Assembly (NCBI RefSeq): GCF_009866655.1
Contig: NZ_CP047420.1
Span: forward strand, 1,922,001-1,986,000
Direction: 5' to 3'
From: Rathayibacter sp. VKM Ac-2804
Lineage (GTDB): Bacteria > Actinomycetota > Actinomycetes > Actinomycetales > Microbacteriaceae
Length of the DNA: 64,000 nt
Shown here: in pieces, positions 58,200-64,000 of the stretch
Numbering within the stretch: the stretch's first letter is position 1
How the letters are laid out: each line of letters starts with the position of its first letter
Notes under the pieces: model-generated
What the model was told of the DNA's origin: nothing
Databases searched by the model: none
What the model saw: only the letters and a program-made list of their open reading frames with translations
Position numbers and translations under genes: made by a program

Positions 58200-59756
58200 A
58201 TGGCTACTTTCGGCACCCTCTCCGATCGACTCGTCGAGACCTTCAAGAACCTGCGCACGAAGGGCAAGCTCTCGGCCTCGGACGTCGACGGCACCGTCCG
58301 CGAGATCCGGCGCGCGCTGCTCGACGCCGACGTCGCGCTCGACGTCGTCAAGGCGTTCACCGGCAAGGTCCGCGAGCGCGCCCTCGGCGACGAGGTGAAC
58401 AAGGCGCTGAATCCCGCGCAGCAGGTCGTGCAGATCGTCAACGAGGAGCTCGTCGCGATCCTCGGCGGCCAGTCGCGCCGCCTCGAGTTCGCCAAGCGCC
58501 CGCCGACGGTCATCATGCTCGCCGGCCTCCAGGGCGCGGGAAAGACGACCCTCGCCGGCAAGCTCGGCAAGTACCTCGGCAAGGACGGCCACACCCCGCT
58601 GCTCGTCGCGGCCGACCTCCAGCGCCCCAACGCCGTGCAGCAGCTGCAGGTCGTCGGCGAGCAGGCCGGCGTCGCGGTGTACGCCCCGGAGCCCGGCAAC
58701 GGCGTCGGCAACCCGGTGAAGGTCGCGCAGAACGCGATCCGCTTCGCCACCGACAAGCAGTACGACACCGTCATCATCGACACCGCCGGTCGCCTCGGCG
58801 TCGATGCCGACATGATGAAGCAGGCCTCCGACATCCGCCGTGTGACGAACCCGGACGAGGTCCTCTTCGTCATCGACGCGATGATCGGCCAGGACGCGGT
58901 CGCCACCGCGAAGGCCTTCCAGGAGGGCGTCGACTTCACCGGCGTCGTCCTCTCCAAGCTCGACGGCGACGCCCGCGGCGGCGCGGCCCTGTCGGTCGCC
59001 TCGCTCACCGGCCGCCCGATCCTCTTCGCCTCCACCGGTGAGGGCCTCGACGACTTCGAGCAGTTCCACCCGGACCGCATGGCGAGCCGCATCCTCGACC
59101 TCGGTGACGTCCTCACGCTCATCGAGCAGGCGCAGAGCGCGTTCGACGAGGACGAGGCGCGCAAGATCGCCGAGAAGATCATGGGGGACACGTTCACCCT
59201 CGACGACTTCCTCGGCCAGATGCAGCAGCTGCGCAACATGGGCTCGATCAAGAAGATGATCGGCATGCTCCCCGGTGCCAAGGGCATGCGCGAGCAGCTC
59301 GACCAGTTCGACGAGCGCGAGATCGTCCGCACCGAGGCGATCATCCAGTCGATGACCAAGGCCGAGCGGGTGAACCCGAAGCTGCTCAACGGCTCGCGGC
59401 GCCTGCGCATCGCGCGCGGATCCGGCATGACCGTGACCGACGTCAACCAGCTCGTCCTCCGCTTCGACCAGGCCGCGAAGATGATGAAGACCGTCGCCAA
59501 GGGCGGCGTGCCGAACGTCCCCGGCATGGGCCCCGTGCCCGGCGCCGGCTACCAGGGCCGCCCGAAGCCGCAGAAGAAGAAGAGCAGCAAGTCGGGCAAC
59601 CCGGCCAAGCGCGCGGCCGAGAACGCCGCGATCTCCTCCGGCCCGCAATCCACGAACGCGGGCGGTTCGGGCTTCGGCCTCGGCGGCGGCGCGGGTGCGG
59701 GCGCGCAGCCCACTCCGGAGGAGCTGGAGCAGCTGCAGAAGCTCCTCGGCCGATGA
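58200..59756 (+). CDS. ffh: signal recognition particle protein Ffh
   Basis: The 518-residue SRP GTPase that binds 4.5S RNA and signal sequences. The N domain (1-90) is followed by the G domain with P-loop GLQGAGKTT (109-117), [13 protein letters not shown] and [14 protein letters not shown]. The methionine-rich M domain (about 300-440) contains [13 protein letters not shown] and the RNA-binding helix [19 protein letters not shown]. The tail is low-complexity (Lys/Gly). ATG 58200 follows a near-leaderless promoter. It overlaps the META lipoprotein start by 4 bases. Confidence 0.97.
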   Translation: MATFGTLSDRLVETFKNLRTKGKLSASDVDGTVREIRRALLDADVALDVVKAFTGKVRERALGDEVNKALNPAQQVVQIVNEELVAILGGQSRRLEFAKRPPTVIMLAGLQGAGKTTLAGKLGKYLGKDGHTPLLVAADLQRPNAVQQLQVVGEQAGVAVYAPEPGNGVGNPVKVAQNAIRFATDKQYDTVIIDTAGRLGVDADMMKQASDIRRVTNPDEVLFVIDAMIGQDAVATAKAFQEGVDFTGVVLSKLDGDARGGAALSVASLTGRPILFASTGEGLDDFEQFHPDRMASRILDLGDVLTLIEQAQSAFDEDEARKIAEKIMGDTFTLDDFLGQMQQLRNMGSIKKMIGMLPGAKGMREQLDQFDEREIVRTEAIIQSMTKAERVNPKLLNGSRRLRIARGSGMTVTDVNQLVLRFDQAAKMMKTVAKGGVPNVPGMGPVPGAGYQGRPKPQKKKSSKSGNPAKRAAENAAISSGPQSTNAGGSGFGLGGGAGAGAQPTPEELEQLQKLLGR

Positions 59757-60211
59757 GGAGCGTGCGCGCCGGTCTCGCGGTCGCCGCGGCGGCCGCACTG
59801 GCCCTCGGGCTGGCCGGCTGCTCCGAGGGCTCGGGAGTCGACGCCGCGTCGGCCCCGTCGCCGGACGAGCTCGTCGGCCGCTGGGTCACCGGAGTCTCCT
59901 ACGAGTCCCCGGAGGTCCCGTTCCTGCTCCTCGCCGAGGACGGCACCTGGACCGGCTCGGACGGCTGCAACGGCGTGCAGGGCGAGTGGTCGATCGACGG
60001 CGAGGGCGCGCTGACCGTCGACGCCGGCCCCAGCACGATGATCGCCTGCGACGGCGTCGCCCTCCCGATGATCTTCGCCGACGCGATGACGGCCTCGATC
60101 GACGGCGGCCGCCTCCGCCTCTTCGACGCCGACGGCGCCACCACCGTCAAGCTCGCCCGCTCCACCAGCGACGACGCCCCCACCGCGTCCCCCGACCCGG
60201 CCGGCGAGTAG
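59753..60211 (+). CDS. META-like domain lipoprotein
   Basis: A 152-residue lipoprotein: an 18-residue hydrophobic signal with lipobox GLAGC (Cys23), then a META-like fold with LVGRWVTG...LAEDGTWTGSDGCNGVQGEWS...LTVDAGPSTMIACDGV, in which the pair of cysteines in DGCN and MIAC may form a disulfide. META domains occur in HslJ-type stress proteins and protease-related lipoproteins; function here is unknown. Its ATG overlaps the ffh stop (ATGA), so it must be co-translated with the SRP protein. Confidence 0.8.
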   Translation: MRSVRAGLAVAAAAALALGLAGCSEGSGVDAASAPSPDELVGRWVTGVSYESPEVPFLLLAEDGTWTGSDGCNGVQGEWSIDGEGALTVDAGPSTMIACDGVALPMIFADAMTASIDGGRLRLFDADGATTVKLARSTSDDAPTASPDPAGE

Positions 60212-60267
60212 CCGCCCCTTCTGCATGCTGACGGCCTCGCCCCGTGCTGGCCGGGCATTCCGGCTTC

Positions 60268-60395
60268 CATGCTGGTCGAGCAGCCCCGCAGGGGCGTATC
60301 GAGACCTGCCGTCGCCGTGCGGTGGCCTCGCTGCGCTCTCGTCCCGATCACGTGGATCTCGATACGCCCGCTGCGCGGCCTACTCGATCAGCATG
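60268..60395. repeat. dispersed inverted repeat, family 2 (copy 2)
   Basis: Terminal arms CATGCTGGTCGAG (60268-60280) and CTCGATCAGCATG (60383-60395), with inner GTATCGAGA / TCTCGATACGC. It is a longer version of the element at 33803. It lies between two tandem plus-strand genes, so it is probably the terminator for the ffh unit. Confidence 0.75.
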
Positions 60396-60441
60396 CTCCC
60401 GCGACTCCCGGACCGCCCGTCGCGAGGTCTAGCGTGAAGGC

Positions 60442-61269
60442 ATGACAACCGCTTCTCCGCGCCCCGTCCGCATCGGCGTCCAGATCGCTCCGCAGCACGT
60501 CTCCTACGAGGTCATCCGCGACACGCTCGCCGAGCTCGAGGACATCGGCGTCGACATCGCCTTCAACTGGGACCACTTCTACCCGCTCTCCGGCGAGCCC
60601 GACGGCCTGCACTTCGAGGGCTGGAGCATGCTCGCCGCCTGGGCCGAGCAGACCAGCCGCATCGAGTTCGGCCCGCTCGTCACCTGCAACAGCTACCGCA
60701 ACCCCGATCTGCTCGCCGACATGGCCCGCACCGTCGACCACATCAGCGCGAAGGGCGCCGAGGGCCGCCTGATCTTCGGCATCGGCTCCGGCTGGTTCGA
60801 GCGCGACTACCAGGAGTACGGCTACGACTTCGGGACCGCCGGCTCGCGCCTGGACGAGCTGTCTGAGGCGATGCCGCGCATCCGCGCCCGCTGGGACAAG
60901 CTGAACCCGCAGCCCACCCGCGACATCCCCGTGATGATCGGCGGCGGCGGCGAGAAGAAGACCCTCCGCATCGTCGCGGAGCACGCCGACATCTGGCACA
61001 GCTTCTCCGACGTCCCCACCCTCGAGCGCAAGCTCGGCGTCCTCGCCGACTGGTGCGGCCGCGTCGACCGCGACATCGACGCCATCGAGATCTCGACGGG
61101 CGCGAGCGTCCGCGGGGGAGTCGGCGACGCCTCGTTCGGCGTGCTCGACCAGCAGTTCGATCTCGGCGCCCGCCTGTTCACGCTCGGCATCACCGGCCCG
61201 GACATCGACCTCCAGCCGGTGCGCGACCTGCTGTCCTGGCGCGACGGCAAGAACAGCACCACCCGCTGA
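60442..61269 (+). CDS. LLM-class F420-dependent oxidoreductase, TIGR03560-like
   Basis: A 275-residue luciferase-like barrel of the F420-dependent class. It begins VRIGVQIAPQHVSYEVIRD and has NWDHFYPLSG, CNSYRNPDLLADMARTVDHIS and FGIGSGWFERDYQEYGYDF, all typical of that subgroup. Substrate unknown. TAGCGT (60430-60435) ends six bases before ATG 60442, so the transcript is probably leaderless. It is the second F420-type enzyme in the window. Confidence 0.85.
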   Translation: MTTASPRPVRIGVQIAPQHVSYEVIRDTLAELEDIGVDIAFNWDHFYPLSGEPDGLHFEGWSMLAAWAEQTSRIEFGPLVTCNSYRNPDLLADMARTVDHISAKGAEGRLIFGIGSGWFERDYQEYGYDFGTAGSRLDELSEAMPRIRARWDKLNPQPTRDIPVMIGGGGEKKTLRIVAEHADIWHSFSDVPTLERKLGVLADWCGRVDRDIDAIEISTGASVRGGVGDASFGVLDQQFDLGARLFTLGITGPDIDLQPVRDLLSWRDGKNSTTR

Positions 61270-61283
61270 GCGGATCCCCGGGG

Positions 61284-62078
61284 TCAGTCGGGCGCGTCCG
61301 TCGCCCGCTGATCGCCGGGGATCGCCTGCGCGAGCCCGGCCTTCTCCGCCGCCAGCACGAAGGCGTCCGCGAGCGCGGCCTGGCCCTGGGCTGTCGGATG
61401 CACGCCGTCCTCGGCGAGCAGCCCGTCGGGCCGCAGCGGATCCGGATACTCCAGCGCGAAACCGCCCGCCGCGTCCACCGCGTCCACGAGCGCCGCGTCG
61501 TACGCGTCCAGGTCCTCGGGACGCGGATCCGGACCCCACACCGAGTCGAGCGCGATCAGCTGCGCCGAGGGGGAGGCCTGGGCGATCGCCTGCACGGCCG
61601 GGCCCATCGCGTCCGCGACCTCCTCGGGCGTCCAGCCGAGGTCGTTGCTGCTGGCGATCAGCACGATCGCATCGGGCCGTGTGTCGGCGATCTCCTCGGC
61701 CCGGTCGCCGATCGCCACTCCGCAGTCGCCCGGCTCGATGAAGCCGCCGCCGTCGCAGCCCAGGTTGTCCACGGTCCAGCCGAGGTCGTCGCCGACGAGC
61801 GCGGGCCAGGCCTGCCCGGGGTCGAGCCCCAGGCCGCGGACGATGCTGTCGCCCACGATCGTCACCCGCGCGCCGGCGGGAAGCGTGCCGCCGAGGGCGA
61901 GGGGTGCGGAGTCGGACAGCGGATCCGGGGTCGGCGTCGGGAGGGCCGCTGCGGTCGCCGTGGCCGACGTCGGGGCGCCGTCTCCTCCGGCCGGGGACCC
62001 GCTGGCACTCGAGCACCCGGCCAGGGCGAGCGCTCCCGCACCGAGCAGCATCACGCTCGCGACGAGCCGGCGCGTCAT
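61284..62078 (-). CDS. SGNH/GDSL-family hydrolase lipoprotein
   Basis: A 264-residue secreted esterase-like lipoprotein. The signal peptide ends in LALAGC (Cys22) and a Ser/Thr/Pro linker leads to the SGNH domain. Block I is TIVGDSIVRGLG with the nucleophile Ser (about 77), block III is IASSNDLGW with the Asn, and block V is DGVHPTAQGQ (Asp-x-x-His). The acyl or sugar-ester substrate is unknown. ATG 62078 overlaps the GCS2 gene stop by 4 bases. Confidence 0.85.
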   Translation of the reverse strand: MTRRLVASVMLLGAGALALAGCSSASGSPAGGDGAPTSATATAAALPTPTPDPLSDSAPLALGGTLPAGARVTIVGDSIVRGLGLDPGQAWPALVGDDLGWTVDNLGCDGGGFIEPGDCGVAIGDRAEEIADTRPDAIVLIASSNDLGWTPEEVADAMGPAVQAIAQASPSAQLIALDSVWGPDPRPEDLDAYDAALVDAVDAAGGFALEYPDPLRPDGLLAEDGVHPTAQGQAALADAFVLAAEKAGLAQAIPGDQRATDAPD

Positions 62079-63220
62079 GCCCGCGGGTCCTTGAGCCCGT
62101 CGCGCAGCTCGCCCGCGAGCGCGCGGACCACGGCCTTCAGATCGCCGTCGTTCTCCGACGCGGTGCGCAGCTGGCGCTGGTAGCTCGCCCCGGCGACGAG
62201 GATCAGCTCGACGTCGGCGAGCTCCGCGGCGCAGTCGAGGCGCTCCGCCACCGGTGCGAGGGTCGTCAGCAGATCGCGGATGTCGTCGGTGACGAGCCGC
62301 TCGTTCCCGGCCGCGTCGAGGATGATCTCGGCGTCGAGTCCGTAGCGGGCGGCGCGCCACTTGTTCTCCCGGACGTACCAGGGCTGCATCGTGGCGAGCG
62401 TGCCGCCCTCGTCGAGCTGGGTCGACAGGTGCTCGACCAGGCACTGGATGAGCGCGGCGACCGCTCCGATCTCCTCCGGCGAGGACAGCCCGTCGCAGGC
62501 GCGCATCTCGATCGTGCCCCACTGCGGGGAGGGGCGGATGTCCCAGCGGACCTCGGTGTGATCGTCGATGACGCCGGTGCGCATCATGTCGTCGACGTAC
62601 TCCTCGTAGTTCGCCCAGGCGCCGAACTGCGGCGGCAGACCCGCGGTGGGCAGCTGCTGGAACATCAGCGCGCGGTTCGAGGCGTAGCCGGTGTCGACGC
62701 CGCCCCAGAACGGGCTCGACGCCGAGAGGGCCTGCAGATGCGGGTAGTAGTCGAGCAGCGAGTTGAGGATGGTGAGGACCTTGTCGCGGTCCTCGATCCC
62801 CACGTGCACGTGGATGCCCCAGATCATCATGTTGCGGCCCCACCACTGCGTGCGGTCGATGAGCCGGTGGTAGCGCTCCTTGTCGGTGATGGTCTGGTCG
62901 TACCACTGCGCGAAGGGGTGCGAGCCGGAGCAGACGAGGTCCAGGCCCATCGGGTCGGTGATCTCGCGCACCTGGCGCAGCTGGTCCTGCAGATCGGCGA
63001 CGGCGTCGCGGACGGTGCGGTGCACTCCGGAGACCAGCTCGACCGTGTTCTTCAGCAGCTCGCCGGTGATCCGCGGGTGCGGCGACCCGTCCTCGCCGCG
63101 GAGCGCCTCGAGCACGACGTCGGCGACGTTGGCGAGATCGCCCGTCTGCCGGTCGACGATGGCGACCTCCCACTCGATCCCGAGGGTGGAGCGGTCGGAT
63201 TCGGCGAAGGTGATCTCCAT
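62075..63220 (-). CDS. carboxylate-amine ligase of the GCS2 family (YbdK-like)
   Basis: A 381-residue ATP-dependent ligase of the YbdK/GCS2 group, related to glutamate-cysteine ligase. TLGIEWEVAIVDRQTGDL (start), GSHPFAQWYDQ, GIHVHVGIEDRD and the metal-binding TIEMRACDGL are conserved. In actinobacteria members act as weak glutamate-cysteine ligases, sometimes in ergothioneine synthesis as EgtA; no egt genes are seen here. ATG 63220 is first of a two-gene unit with the GDSL lipoprotein. Confidence 0.87.
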   Translation of the reverse strand: MEITFAESDRSTLGIEWEVAIVDRQTGDLANVADVVLEALRGEDGSPHPRITGELLKNTVELVSGVHRTVRDAVADLQDQLRQVREITDPMGLDLVCSGSHPFAQWYDQTITDKERYHRLIDRTQWWGRNMMIWGIHVHVGIEDRDKVLTILNSLLDYYPHLQALSASSPFWGGVDTGYASNRALMFQQLPTAGLPPQFGAWANYEEYVDDMMRTGVIDDHTEVRWDIRPSPQWGTIEMRACDGLSSPEEIGAVAALIQCLVEHLSTQLDEGGTLATMQPWYVRENKWRAARYGLDAEIILDAAGNERLVTDDIRDLLTTLAPVAERLDCAAELADVELILVAGASYQRQLRTASENDGDLKAVVRALAGELRDGLKDPRA

Positions 63221-63321
63221 GACGGCGTCCTCGTCAGTCGGGCGTCCACCGGGGCGGGACGCGCCCCCACATCCTCGCATCAGAGACCGGAGCGGACGCC
63301 GAGTGACGGGTGTCCGTGTCG

Positions 63322-63343
63322 GCGCCGCAGGGCGCGGGTTTTT
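63322..63343 (+). terminator. possible hairpin with T run before rpsP
   Basis: GCGCC-GCAG-GGCGC (63322-63335) followed three bases on by five T. No plus-strand gene ends here, so it would be an upstream attenuator or a chance structure. Confidence 0.25.
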
Positions 63344-63492
63344 CTGGCAGAATGATCCGTCGGGTCCGAGGCGGTCGACCCTCTACTCACCGCCGAAGAA
63401 ACCCCCTCGAGCTTCCGGCCGGGTGTGCCCCCACGCTCACGGCTCAGTTCATCCATCATCGACCTCACGGTCAACGACCACACAGGAGAATT

Positions 63493-63906
63493 GTGGCTGT
63501 CAAGATTCGTCTGAAGCGCCTCGGCAAGATCCGAGCGCCCTACTACCGCATCGTCGTCGCCGACTCGCGCACCAAGCGCGACGGCCGCGTGATCGAGGAG
63601 ATCGGTCAGTACCACCCGACCGAGCAGCCCTCGTTCATCAAGGTCGACTCGGAGCGCGCGCAGTACTGGCTCGGAGTCGGCGCGCAGCCGACCGAGCAGG
63701 TCGCCGCGATCCTCAAGCTGACCGGCGACTGGGGCCGCTTCAAGGGCGACGCCGACGCCGTCAGCACCGTCCAGGTGAAGGAGCCCAAGGCTCCGTTCGT
63801 CGTCGACGCGAAGAAGAAGCCGGTTCTCAAGCCGAAGTCCGAGGCTCCCGCCAAGGCCACCGCGCCCGAGGCGCCCGCCGCCGACGAAGCCTCCACCGAG
63901 GCGTAG
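63493..63906 (+). CDS. rpsP: 30S ribosomal protein S16
   Basis: A 137-residue S16: start [40 protein letters not shown] and [11 protein letters not shown]. The core domain ends near residue 85. The remaining 50 residues (Lys/Ala/Pro/Glu-rich) are an extension common in actinobacterial S16. GTG 63493 follows AGGAGA. Next is the KH-domain gene three bases after the stop, the usual rpsP-khpA order. Confidence 0.97.
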   Translation: MAVKIRLKRLGKIRAPYYRIVVADSRTKRDGRVIEEIGQYHPTEQPSFIKVDSERAQYWLGVGAQPTEQVAAILKLTGDWGRFKGDADAVSTVQVKEPKAPFVVDAKKKPVLKPKSEAPAKATAPEAPAADEASTEA

Positions 63907-63909
63907 TCC

Positions 63910-64000
63910 GTGCTCGCTCCCGCCGTCGAACACCTCGTCAAGGGGATCGTCGAGAACCCCGATGAGGTCAAGGTCGTGGCTACGAGCTCCCCGCGCGGAG
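63910..64000 (+). CDS. khpA: KhpA-like KH-domain RNA-binding protein (partial)
   Basis: Only the first 30 residues are visible: it begins VLAPAVEHLVKGIVENPDEV. This fits the short KhpA (YlqC) protein that follows rpsP and precedes rimM in actinobacteria and firmicutes, and which binds RNA with KhpB. GTG 63910 starts three bases after the rpsP stop; the gene runs off the right edge. Confidence 0.8.
   Translation, partial: MLAPAVEHLVKGIVENPDEVKVVATSSPRG

Noticed and set aside
63322..63343. True terminator upstream of rpsP
   Set aside because: No plus-strand transcription unit ends there; I keep it only as a low-confidence structure.

Overview
The window is high-GC DNA with mostly GTG/ATG starts, 4-bp ATGA/GTGA overlaps and TANNNT -10 boxes close to start codons. 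Coenzyme F420 genes, an AhpE peroxiredoxin, the aceE - PucR-type regulator - fabD order and the yceD-rpmF-rnc-mutM / smc-ftsY / ffh / rpsP strings all point to an actinobacterium. Microbacteriaceae (Rathayibacter/Clavibacter-like) is my best guess; this rests on gene order and protein style, not on a search.

Layout. 0-12 kb: partial fabD, a FasR-like PucR regulator, aceE, ahpE and a membrane protein, then tRNA-Val(TAC) followed by a lower-GC, frameshifted multidomain gene. Small regulatory and redox genes come next, then a patatin lipase. 11.9-20.4 kb: fbiA (F420 synthesis), then a plus-strand cluster of N-carbamoyl amidohydrolase, dihydropyrimidinase/hydantoinase, an F420-type luciferase-like oxidoreductase and a complete ABC importer. 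20.4-23.1 kb: the housekeeping string yceD-rpmF-rnc-mutM. 23.2-51 kb: a large nitrogen-scavenging block between mutM and smc. It holds a formamidase, an AtzH-amidase fusion, pucG, allC, an RpiR regulator, a SufU-like protein, mocA, uraD, uraH, pucR, guaD, uricase, allB, xdhC, an 8-oxoguanine deaminase, a fused xanthine dehydrogenase with its FAD subunit, and a molybdopterin set (moaE, mog, moaC, moeA, moaA, moaD, moeB-rhodanese). 51-64 kb: smc, ftsY, a HepT/MntA toxin-antitoxin pair, lipA, lipB, ffh, a META lipoprotein, a second F420-type oxidoreductase, a GDSL lipoprotein, a GCS2 ligase, rpsP and the start of a KH-domain gene.

How it works together. Guanine and 8-oxoguanine are deaminated to xanthine and urate. 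Xanthine dehydrogenase, with molybdenum cofactor made, cytidylated and inserted by neighbouring genes, feeds uricase, UraH and UraD. AllB and AllC open allantoin, and PucG, the AtzH-amidase and the formamidase may carry the ureide nitrogen on through an oxalurate branch. The hydantoinase cluster plausibly does the same for pyrimidines or hydantoins. Several of these operons carry the same AC-n9-AC element (GAAAC-n6-GAAAC and variants) upstream. This resembles the GlnR box of other actinobacteria, so I infer one nitrogen regulon.

Repeats. There are two families of dispersed palindromic intergenic repeats, one array of seven 19-bp tandem repeats, and several hairpins. No CRISPR array, insertion sequence, rRNA or prophage is visible.
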